From Macrobrachium rosenbergii (lineage: Eukaryota; Arthropoda; Malacostraca; Decapoda; Palaemonidae), in assembly GCF_040412425.1 (NCBI RefSeq), contig NC_089749.1, forward strand, positions 32,857,313 through 32,921,312: a DNA stretch of 64,000 nucleotides. The letters are read 5' to 3'. Below the pieces are notes generated by a model. The model did not search any database and was not told the origin of the DNA. It saw nothing but the letters and a program-made list of their open reading frames with translations. Each line of letters starts with the position of its first letter. Within the stretch, counting starts at the first letter, position 1. The position numbers and the translations under genes were made by a program. Shown in pieces: positions 49,535 to 61,855 of this stretch.

Positions 49535-49601
<67 letters not shown>

Positions 49602-49670
49602 ATCAAAAGTTGTATCAGTCATTTAGGAAACAGAATCAGTGATATTCGGAAACACGATGCAATTTCGACC

Positions 49671-49741
<71 letters not shown>
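49535..49741. repeat. Pair of (CT)n microsatellites
   Basis: CT runs at 49535-49596 and 49674-49741 in the same orientation, separated by 77 bp. The left flank reads ttcgacctctct and the spacer ends ttcgaccaactctct, so the pair may be a local duplication. Confidence 0.95.
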
Positions 49742-49743
<2 letters not shown>

Positions 49744-50999
49744 GTAAAATATGCAAGAAGAACTGTTATGTAATAACGCAGTGATAAAAGCGTTGTCGTG
49801 AACTCACTTTGAAGCCATCTTTCATATTCGTAATATATTATCAAACAAGTACTTGGCATCTGTCCTCATTTACACGGTAGAAACTTGCAAATCCCATTAA
49901 CAAGGAAACCATAATCTTCTTCACTTGAGAATAGCACAGGATAAGCTTGAAGTCATTTTACGTTATAAGCTTTAAGCTGAATGATGATGTAGGCCAAAAT
50001 ATTATCAAGTAGCTTATGTTTGATGCGCGACAAACAGTGTTTCGTAGGATGAGGTATTTTCACATTTTTTTTTTTTTGTCTTTAAAATCGATATGATTAC
50101 AGTATTGCAAGAATGTGAATTCAGGTTTTTACCGTTTTTTTTTATCTTGTAAGCTTCATAAACTGTCATGACCTAAAACTTATCATTTTCAGTATGAAGC
50201 TACACTGACCGTTAACACCCCGACACATAGCGACGACAAACTTTTAAACCTGATGATGTTCTTAGTGCCTGTGTGTTCCTATGTAGAATGGCTTTTCTAA
50301 CCACAGACAATTTTCCGCTTCCATATTTGTTGTTTCGTTATTATTAGAATTTAGAATTTGTTTTTTAAAAGAACTACCAACAAATTATTATTTAGTTACC
50401 ACCTACTGTTTGTCCATTAATTTTTGTTTATTTCCAGTACGTATTAAATTTCCACTATACAGCACTACTTGCTTTGGAGAAAACATATCCTGTGAGGTGT
50501 TTACTAGTTTTTTATGTACTTTCTCTTTCTTTGTAGAGTTACAGATCAACATGGTGTCCTTTTTTCGCAGCAAAATGCGAGATACGACACCAGTTTAGTT
50601 TTCCACTCAAATGGAGAAAAAGGAAACACTTAATTTTGTAATACAGTTGGGGAATTCTAAAACATCTCATATTTAAAATGATAAAATATGAAACCTTCTT
50701 GCTCTGTAGTAGAATGTTAAGTACATTGCCACTGATAAGCAAGCTTGTTGAAAAAGAAATGGTCCAGTTTACATCAAACTGTGGATCTACTGTAAAACAC
50801 ATGATAAATAATGCAGTAGTGTTTGGGTGGATCGATTCACTGAACAGATTAGCTGCCTCTTGCGTCAACATTACGAGGAGATTATTGAAATGATGGCAGT
50901 AGCTATGAGTTATGTAGACGTATTTCTTTTCTTTAGGTGCGTCTCTGTATATATCTGTCTTTATAAAGTTTGAAGTAGCAATATGCCATCAAGGTAGGT
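49742..50999. other. No recognisable gene
   Basis: The longest frame (110 codons, 50539-50871 minus) has no motif I recognise. Confidence 0.5.
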
Positions 51000-53368
<2,369 letters not shown>

Positions 53369-54798
53369 GAATATACATTAAGAAAAGTGAGTGTTGGTAG
53401 TTATTTCCTCCTTTAGGTTTTAAGCAGAAATCATGGGAGAATCTCTGACTGTGATACTTAAATATATTACCAAAACTAAAAAAGCTGCATATATTGAAGG
53501 TGTGAAAAATTTTGATAGGTATATTTTGTAACTTGTGATTCAGTGACACCAACTCCTGAATTCAATGATTTGAAAATAAGTGATAAATATTTCTTCAAAT
53601 AACGAATCACGGTCATATACCACATATGCTTCTTTCACTGAGCCACTAATGGATGTAGGTGAATATGCGAATATACAGTATGATAAAGACACGAGATGTG
53701 TGTTAGTAGATCTCCGATTTTAAAAGTATTATTATGAAAAACAGATTTTGGTTGTTGAACATTTCGCTTTTAGCTAAATTTTACAAAAATAAAAGTATTA
53801 AAAAACCAAACAATAGATTTTGAAACACTGATTCCGATGTAAATGGTAGGCTAGATACACTCCCCCCCCCCTCTCTCTCTCCTTGAATAGAGCTAAGCCT
53901 TGACGAGAAAGTTCCAGTTTGTAAGTGAATTAGGCGAAGTCTGGTTTGGTAACAGATGTTTTCATCGAAGCACTGATTCGAGATAAGCAATCATTCATTC
54001 TGAGTTAGAGGAGAAAGTGGGTGAGGTTAATCAAGTTATTTAACCATAAAAACTTTATTTACAAATTGTAAAGTTAATACAATAATAAAGAAAGTAATTG
54101 TCCCCTTTTAAGTATTTATACGTTAATAAATACTGCACCCTTTATCTTTCCTTTTCAACAGAATTACAGTCTAATATGAATGAGGGTTGATATATATAAA
54201 AATAACGGGGCCATTAGTTTCAATTTCCCATAAAAAGATATATTTCACTAGGCATATGGATAATGTTTTATGAAAGCCGACTATTTCAAAGCTAAAGGCC
54301 TCAGAACTATTACAAAATATATTCAGCTTTCTATTCAGAATACTTTTTGTCCGGTTTGCGATTTGGAAACATACCAAAGGGAAATGATAAAAAAGGTTTT
54401 CGGTCGAGTAGCCGTTTGTTTTATTTAGTATTTTTTTTTCAGCGAAACACGAAATCCTAAAGCTTGCGCACCGGAAGACAGCTGCTTCAAGCCATACCCA
54501 AAATTCAGTTTTATAAGTTAAGCAAACGTCTATACAGAAAATGTGTTGGAGTTTTACTTTGTTTATGTATGTCAGTGCGGAGCGGGTGTATTTGTGTGTG
54601 TGGGTGGGTGGGTGGTTGGGTATGTGTTGGAAGTGGCATCAAGGACTTGGAAATCAAAAGCTGTCAGTTAAAACTATTGAGAACATTTTCCAATTTCGGT
54701 TAAGAAACGCCCCACTGAATCCGGCCATCGACATCTCAACATGAACCAACCATTCAGGAGTTACTACGACAAGCATTGCTCAAAGAGAATGAGAACAG

Positions 54799-54800
<2 letters not shown>
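53369..54800. other. No recognisable gene
   Basis: Short frames only. A GT-rich patch lies near 54587-54630. Confidence 0.5.

Positions 54801-54865
<65 letters not shown>
54801..54865. repeat. (AT)n microsatellite
   Basis: About 65 bp of AT immediately left of the palindrome. Confidence 0.95.
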
Positions 54866-54869
<4 letters not shown>

Positions 54870-54875
54870 TATATG

Positions 54876-55075
54876 AAAAGACAGCTACCACTTTTTTCCT
54901 TAAAACCTCAGCAGTATATGATTTTACTAAAATTTGAAAAGTCTACATAATTTCCTAGATGGAAAACAGGTACTAACCAGCGCACCTTCAATTAATAAAT
55001 AACGAGAGAGAGAGAGAGAGAGTATTATATATTATACATCTATACATAATATATATATGTATAGATGTATAATAT

Positions 55076-55125
<50 letters not shown>

Positions 55126-55261
55126 TTATTAATTGAAGGTGCACTGGTTAGTACACCTGTTCTCAATCAAGGAAATTATGTAGACTTCAAATTTTAGTAA
55201 AATCACATATTGTAAATGAACAGTTGCTGAAGTTTTAAGGAAAAAAGTGGTAGCTGTCTTT
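54876..55261. repeat. Large palindrome with GA/CT tracts in its arms
   Basis: The left arm (54876-55051) and right arm (55053-55261) are complementary almost throughout: aaagacagctaccacttttt on the left faces gtggtagctgtcttt on the right, and the cgttatttattaattgaagg side matches as well. The centre is tatacataatatatatatgta near 55052. A GA run of about 20 bp in the left arm faces a CT run of about 38 bp in the right arm. Confidence 0.93.
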
Positions 55262-55269
55262 AAAAAAGT

Positions 55270-55340
55270 ATATATATACACATACATACATACATACATA
55301 CATACATACATACATACACACATACATACACACACACAGA
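55270..55340. repeat. (CATA)n tetranucleotide run
   Basis: About ten catacata units followed by a short CA run, just outside the palindrome. Confidence 0.9.
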
Positions 55341-55390
55341 CTAGCTGACCAACTTGGCACTGCCTGAGAAAACTCTGAATGACAGCTGAT

Positions 55391-55394
<4 letters not shown>

Positions 55395-55458
<64 letters not shown>
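55395..55458. repeat. (CT)n microsatellite
   Basis: About 64 bp of pure CT followed by a looser C/T-rich stretch. Confidence 0.95.
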
Positions 55459-55461
<3 letters not shown>

Positions 55462-55554
55462 ACCCCCTCTACTCTCTCTCACGCTCTCCCTTTCCTGTTA
55501 AGATAGTTGCTTCAGTTACATTGCCCAGCATTTTTGACATTTTATATTTCACTC

Positions 55555-56240
55555 TTTCTCACCCACCCCCCCCATTTCTATTGGGGCTGAACTTGGACTT
55601 GAAGGGCAACGGGAGCATCAATATTCATCTCAGTGACCTTGAAAACTATGGATTAACCACTAATATCTGTCATTTTCAGTTATTTTCACATGTCATTCTC
55701 TTCCCACCCATTCTTAGCCCCACCCCCTTCCTGCCGGGGCTGAACTTGTGCTTAAGGGCATCGGGAGTGTTAGTATTCATCTCAGCAACCACGAAAACTA
55801 TGGATTAGACACTAAAATCTCTCATTTTCAGTTATTTTTTACATGTCATCCCCTTCCCACCCCTTCTCAACCCCTTTCCTTTCTTGGCTGAACTTGGACT
55901 TAAAGGGCATCGGGAGTGTTACTATTCATCTCAGCGACCTCGAAAACTATGGATTTGACACTAAATATCTGTTTTTTTCTGTTATTTTTTACATGTCATC
56001 CCCTTCCCACCCCTTCTCATATTGATTAGACCCTGATATCTGCCTTTTCAGTTATTTTTACATGTTGCCCCCTTCCCACCCCTTCTCACCCCCCTTCCTA
56101 TCGGGGCTGAACTTGGACTTAAAAGGCATTGGGAGTGTCACTATTCATCTCAGTGACCTCGAAAACTATGGATTAGACACTAAAATGTGTCATTCTCGGT
56201 TATTTTTACATGTCACCCCCTTCCCACACCCTCCCTTAGG
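55555..56240 (+). repeat. Tandem array of about 150-bp units
   Basis: The landmark ggctgaacttg occurs at about 55585, 55738, 55885 and 56105; the last gap is longer because it includes a truncated unit. Each unit has a C-rich part (cccttcccaccccttctc), then ggggctgaacttg, a tattcatctcag-gacc block, gaaaactatggatt and ttttcagttattttt. About four and a half copies. Short frames in it (LDLKGIGSVTIHLSDLENYG) repeat with the unit and are probably not coding. Confidence 0.9.
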
Positions 56241-56395
56241 TGCCAGTGATGTCTTACCCACACAGTGTTCTTTTCGAGTTAGTAAGTCATATGTATACCA
56301 AGTTGGGTTGAAATATCTCTATGCATTTCAGTGTGTATGTGGAACATACACATACATACATACATCCATTTTTATATATATAGATTGTCATCTCT
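56241..56395 (+). repeat. 3'-end fragment of a dispersed invertebrate repeat
   Basis: Contains gttagtaagtcatatgtata, caagttgggttgaaat, gtgtatgtggaacatacaca and a CATA run ending in tttttatatatatag. I recognise this as the end of a repeat widespread in invertebrates. Its terminus is the approximate complement of the 5' end at 57970 and 5231. Confidence 0.65.
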
Positions 56396-56552
56396 ACATA
56401 TCCCAGTTTTTGTGACAGAATGGACAGCTAGATATGTTTCTTTCTCTAATTTGCATTCCACAGTGTCTTGTCCTTTCCTGAGATATTCTGCAAGTTCGAG
56501 TGTAGTAACATATGCACACAAGGGCCTGATTAATAGCTTAATGTTTTGGTAC

Positions 56553-57700
56553 CAATCAGAATGCAATCAAGTACAGAATAGAAATTGATCAAGTTTAGGA
56601 CTAGAAATCAGAAAGTAATCAAATACCGAACTAGAAATTAGAAATTGATCAGGTATCGAACTAGAAATCAGAAAGTAATCAAGTACAGAACTAGAAATTA
56701 GAAATTTATCAGGTATAGAACTAGAAATCAGAATGCAATCAAGTAAAGAACTAGAAATTAGAAATTGATCATGTTTAGCACTAGGAATCAGAAAGTAATC
56801 AAATACCGAAATAGAAATTAGAAATTGATCAAGTTTAGTATTAGAAATCAGAAAGTAATCAGGTACAGAACTAGAAATTAGAAATTGATCAGGTATATAG
56901 CTAGAAATCAGAATGCAATCAAGTACAGAACTAGAAATTAGAAATTGATGAAGTTTAGTACTAGAAATCAGAAAGTAATCAAGTACAGAACTAGCAATTA
57001 GAAATTGATCAGGTATAGAACTAAAAATCAGAAAGTAATCAAGTACAGAACTAGAAATTAGAAATTGATCAAGTTTAGTACTAGAAATCAGAAAGTAATC
57101 AAGTACAGAACTAGAAATTAGAAATTGATCAAGTTTAGTACTAGAAATCAGAAAGTAATCAAGTACAGAACTAGAAATTAGAAATTGATCAAGTTTAGTA
57201 CTAGAAATCAGAAAGTAATCAAGTACAGAACTAGAAATTAGAAATTGATCAGGTATAGAACTAGAAATCAGAAAGTAATCAAGTACAGAACTAGAAATTA
57301 GAAATTGATCAAGTTTAGTACTAGAAATCAGAAAGTAATCAAGTACAGAACTAGAAATTAGAAATTGATCAAGTTTAGTACTAGAAATCAGAAAGTAATC
57401 AAGTACAGAACTAGAAATTAGAAATTGATCAAGTTTAGTACTAGAAATCAGAAAGTAATCAAGTACAAAACTAGAAATTAGAAATTGATCAAGTTTAGTA
57501 CTAGAAATCAGAAAGTAATCAAGTACAGAACTAGAAATTAGAAATTGATCAGGTATAGAACTAGAAACCAGAAAGTAATCGAGTACAGAACTAGAAATTA
57601 GAAATTGATCAAGTATTGAACTAAAATTCAGAAATAAATATAATACAGAACTGAAAATCACAAAGTCATCGCCTATAAACTAGTAAGCATAGACTCAACA
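56553..57700. repeat. Tandem array of 60-bp units (dimer of 30-bp)
   Basis: About 19 units. Each is two related 30-mers: aagtacagaactagaaatta, gaaattgatc, then aagtttagtactagaaatca, gaaagtaatc. The middle of the array (57060-57540) is nearly uniform; the flanks are more diverged, and similar words fade out to about 57960. Since 60 is divisible by three and the unit lacks stops in one frame, the minus strand holds an open frame of 364 codons (56567-57661) with a 20-residue repeat (FLISSSVLDYFLISSTKLDQ). I regard it as an array by-product. Confidence 0.95.
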
Positions 57701-57967
57701 GAAAGTCATGAAGCATCTTACTAAATTTAGAAATCAGTGTTATTAAGCTGACAGTAAGAAAGCAAAAGTGTATCAAGGCGAAACTAGAAATCGGAAATTA
57801 ATCAAGTCTAGAATTAGAAAATTATCAAACATCGCACTAGAAAGCAGTTATGAAGCCTAGGCAAGAAAGCAGAAATGTATAAAGTTGAAAGTTATCGAGT
57901 CAAGAACTAGGAAGGAAAAGCTGTCAAACCTGGGACTCAATATTCTTAGTAAAATTAACTCTGAATG

Positions 57968-58160
57968 TCTTTGCATTTATCTTATATATAAAAGTGAATG
58001 TTTGTATGTATGTTTGCAACTTTGTGCGCTATAGAAATCCGAACCGCTAGACCGATCTAGACATAATTTGGCACGTGGCCATCATATGAACCAACTTAGA
58101 TAATAGGGTAGGTATTAAACTCCTTCACCCCCTCCTTCCCTTTGTAACATGTGGTAAATA
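57968..58160 (+). repeat. 5'-end fragment of a dispersed element, copy 2
   Basis: Starts tatatataaaagtgaatgtt and contains gaaatccgaaccgctagacc and atttggcacgtggcc. Matches 5231-5330. The start is the approximate complement of the end of the 56241-56395 fragment. Confidence 0.65.
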
Positions 58161-58184
58161 AACTGTATGGGTTTATCTGTATCA

Positions 58185-58290
58185 AGGTTTGGGTTTAGTG
58201 GGCATGTGTTTAGGTTTAGTGGGTGATTGTGTTTAGGTTTAGTGGGGGTGTTTCAGTTAAGTAGGGGTGAGTTAGGGTTTAGTGGGGGTT
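58185..58290 (+). repeat. Short array of ggtttagtggg-type units
   Basis: Four or five imperfect copies of ggtttagtgggngtg leading straight into the 32-bp array. Not a TTAGG telomeric array. Confidence 0.75.
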
Positions 58291-60385
58291 AAATGGGACA
58301 GTCACCACAGTAATATCTGGATAAAATGGGCAGTCACCACAGTAATGCCTGGATAAATGGGACAGTCACCACAACATTACCTGGATAAATGGGGCAGTCA
58401 GCACAGTAATACCTGGATAAAAGGGACAGTCAGCACAGGTAATACCTGGATAAAAGGGACAGTCAGCACAGTAATACCTGGATAAAAGGGACAGTCAGCA
58501 CAGTAATACCTGGATAAAAGGGACTGTCAGCACAGTAATGCCTGGACAAAAGGGACAGTCACCACAGTAATACCTGGATAAAAGGGACAGTCAGCACAGT
58601 AATACCGGGATAAAAGGGACAGTCAGCACAGCAATACCTGGATAAAAAGGACAGTCAGCACAGTAATGCTTGGACAAAAGGGACAGTCAGCACAGTAATA
58701 CCTGGATAAAAGGGACAGTCAGCACAGTAATGCCTGGAAAAAAGGGACAGTCACCACAGTAATACCTGGATAAAAGGGACAGTCAGCACAGTAATACCTG
58801 GATAAAATGGATAGTCAGCACAGTAATACCTGATAAAATGGGACAGTCACCACAGCAATACCTGGATAAATGGGACAGTCAGCACAGTAATATCTGGATA
58901 AAAGGGACAGTCAGCACAGTAATACCTGGATAAAAGGGACAATCAGCACAATAATACCTGGATATATGGGACAGTCAGCACAGTACTACCTGGATAAATG
59001 GGACAGTCACCACAGTAATGCCTGGATAAGAGGGACAGTCAGCACAGTAATATCTGGCTAAAAGGGGCAGTCAGCAATGTAATACCTGAATAAGAGGGAT
59101 AGTCAGCACAGTAATACCTGGATAAATGGGACATTCAGCACAGTAATACCTGGATAAATGGGACAGTCAGCATAGTAATATCTGGATAAAATGGACAGTC
59201 AGCAAAATAATACCTGGATAAAAAGGGACAGTCACCACAGTAATATCTGGATAAATGGGACAGACAGCACAGTGATATCTGGATAAAAGGGGCAGTCAGC
59301 ACAGTAATTCTTGAATAAAAGGGACAGCCAGCACAGTAATACCTGGACAAATGGGACAGTCAGCACAATAATATCTGGATAAAAGGAACAGTGAGCACAG
59401 TAATTCCTGGATAAATGTCAGCACAGTAATACCTGTTTAAGAGGGACAGACAGCACAGTAATACCAGTATAAATGGAACAGTCACCATAGTAATTCCTGG
59501 ATAAATGGGACAGTCACCACAATAATATCTGGATAAAAGAACAGTCAGCACAGTAATACCTGGATAAGAGGGACAGTCAACACAGTAATATCTGGAGATA
59601 TGGGACAGTCACCACAGCAATACCTGGATAAATGGGACAGTCACCACAGTAATATCTGGATAAAAGGGGCAGTCAGCACAGTAATTCTTGGGTAAAAGGG
59701 ACAGTCACCACAGTAATGCCTGAAAAAATGGGACAGTCACCACAATAATACCTGGATAAAAGGAACAGTCAGCACAGTAATACCTGGATAAGAGGGACAG
59801 TCAGCACAGTAATACCTGGATAAGAGGGACAGTCAGCACAGTAATATCTGGATAAAAGGGACAGTCAGCACAGTAATACCTGGATAAAAGGGACAGTCAG
59901 CACAGTAATATCTGGATAAAAGGAACAGTTAGCACAGTAATACCTGGATAAGAGGGACAGTCAGCACAGTAACACCTGGATATATGGGATAGTCAGCACA
60001 GCAATACCTGGATAAATGGGACAGTCACCACTGTAATTTCTGTGTAAAAGGGACAGTTGGCACACTAATACCTGGATAAAAGGGACAGACAACACAGTAA
60101 TGCTTGGATATATGGTGCAGTCACCATTGTAATACCTGGATAAAAGGGACAGTCAGCAAAGTAATATCTGGATAAAGGGATAGTCAGCACAGTAATACCT
60201 GGATAAAATGGACAGTCAGCACAGTAATACCCGGATAAATGGGACAGTCAGCACATTAATATTTGGATAAAAGGAACAGTTAGCACAGTGATACCTGGAT
60301 AAGAGGGACAGTCAGCACAGTAATATCTGGATAAAAGGGACAGTGAGCACAGTAATTCTTGGATAAAAGGGACAGTCAGCACAAG
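58288..60385. repeat. Tandem array of 32-bp units
   Basis: About 65 units with consensus cacagtaatacctggataaa, agggacagtcag, over nearly 2.1 kb. Variation concentrates at a few positions (tacctgg/tatctgg/tgcctgg, aaaaggg/aaatggg/aagaggg, gtcagc/gtcacc). A few units are one or two bases short, so no frame stays open. The array ends abruptly at caaggagatgc. Confidence 0.95.
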
Positions 60386-60666
60386 GAGATGCAGGAAAAA
60401 TTTTCTGAGTCCTTCAGAGTTTTCCCAGGCACCACTTGGTTGGTCAGATGGTTTTTACATATAATGTAGAGTGTTTTCTAAACAGGTATATATTTTTTTT
60501 ATTTTAGAAAGCCAAATTAATATTGTATTTCGAAACAAAAATGAAGGAACTATAAGCATATGCTTAAGTTATGACTCAAAATGTTCTCATTTAGGTATTG
60601 TTGTGATTTTGAGATGCTCAGTAAAGTGGATAACAGATTTGATGATATGACCTTGAACATCAGATG
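60386..60666. other. No recognisable gene
   Basis: Spacer between the 32-bp array and the next element. Confidence 0.5.
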
Positions 60667-60668
60667 TA

Positions 60669-61203
60669 CACTCGGCAAGAAAAGTGAGGATACAGTTTTC
60701 ATTAGATTTCATTCATCGAATTCTAATTTTTTTTCTTACAGAAAACACATAATCTCGGTAAATTTACTCTAGAATATGAAAATACAATGCAAATTATATC
60801 ATACATATTAAATCTGCAAAACAAAAACGTTCAGATACTTAAAACTACCATGGATGTCCGAAGTAATCAGAATTTCTCAGATGACTTTGTTCATAGAGAT
60901 CTAAAAGATAGTGTATGGATATCTCGGTGTAGTACTGTTTATCAGAACGGCAATATTTACTCGCTTTCCGTTATAAACAGGCTTATTATTGTATCATCAT
61001 ACGAGGTAATGATAATTCATTTAATCTTTACACATTCATATTTGTATTTCACGGTGTTAAAGGTCAGCTGGAATTAATGGCAGTAAATGATGTGACAGCT
61101 AGGGTAGGTTGACCAAATCTATTTAAATCCGCAAGAGCGTTCTCTATGATGTGCAGAGTAGCGGGAAAACACAAGTAACTGGATGTTTCTTGACGTTGCC
61201 ATA

Positions 61204-61264
<61 letters not shown>

Positions 61265-61367
61265 CTGCTAAAACATACTATACAAATATAGTATCGCTCA
61301 ATCTCTAAATGAAAAAAAAAAAATGAAATGAGTAGCTCTACATATAGGCCTAGGCTTACACAACAGC

Positions 61368-61431
<64 letters not shown>

Positions 61432-61853
61432 AACATTGCATTCGTTCCTTTATTGTTCCCCATGTTTTTCGTTGGACATTGCTCAAATTTAACTCTTGAT
61501 TTCATTATGGAAGATCGCGTTTCCGATTACGCAAGCATTCTGTTCATTGTGGTGTCATAAATTCATTTGTGTAAGGTTAGTTGGTAGGTTATGTCGAAAA
61601 ATGTTTATTTTGCTCAGAACTGTCGCTGCAAATTACAACGTGAACGAATACTGTAAAGCTTACTACTGCATTCAAGTATCAATGATTTCAGAACCGGAGA
61701 ATATGATTGAAAGTTATAGGAGGTCAAGCAAAAAGCAAACACATTAAGACTGAAGCTCCTCCCCCTTCTAAAGTTGCCAGATTTCGCATTAATTAGCAAT
61801 ATATGTCCGAAGATTTAAAAAAAAAACTGTATCCTCACTTTCCTTGCCGAGTG
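60669..61853. mobile_element. Tc1/mariner-like non-autonomous element
   Basis: The inverted ends cactcggcaagaaaagtgag (60669 on) and ctcactttccttgccgagtg (61834-61853) match with one mismatch, and the match extends to an acagttttt-type block (about 30 bp in all). A TA dinucleotide lies directly outside each end (60667-60668, 61854-61855), as for Tc1/mariner insertion. No transposase could be recognised in the 1.18-kb interior, which holds two (CT)n tracts. The superfamily is inferred from the TA and the ends only. Confidence 0.7.
61206..61426. repeat. Pair of (CT)n microsatellites
   Basis: CT runs at 61206-61261 and 61370-61426, same orientation, inside the 60669-61853 element. Confidence 0.95.
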
Positions 61854-61855
61854 TA

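Noticed and set aside
56567..57661. 364-codon minus-strand frame as a structural repeat protein
   Set aside because: The unit length is a multiple of three without stops in that frame, which explains the openness; there is no non-repetitive coding flank.
58185..58290. Interstitial telomeric repeat
   Set aside because: The units contain ggtttagtggg but not the arthropod TTAGG tandem pattern.
58288..60385. CRISPR array
   Set aside because: Units abut with no variable spacers and the context is eukaryotic; it is a minisatellite.
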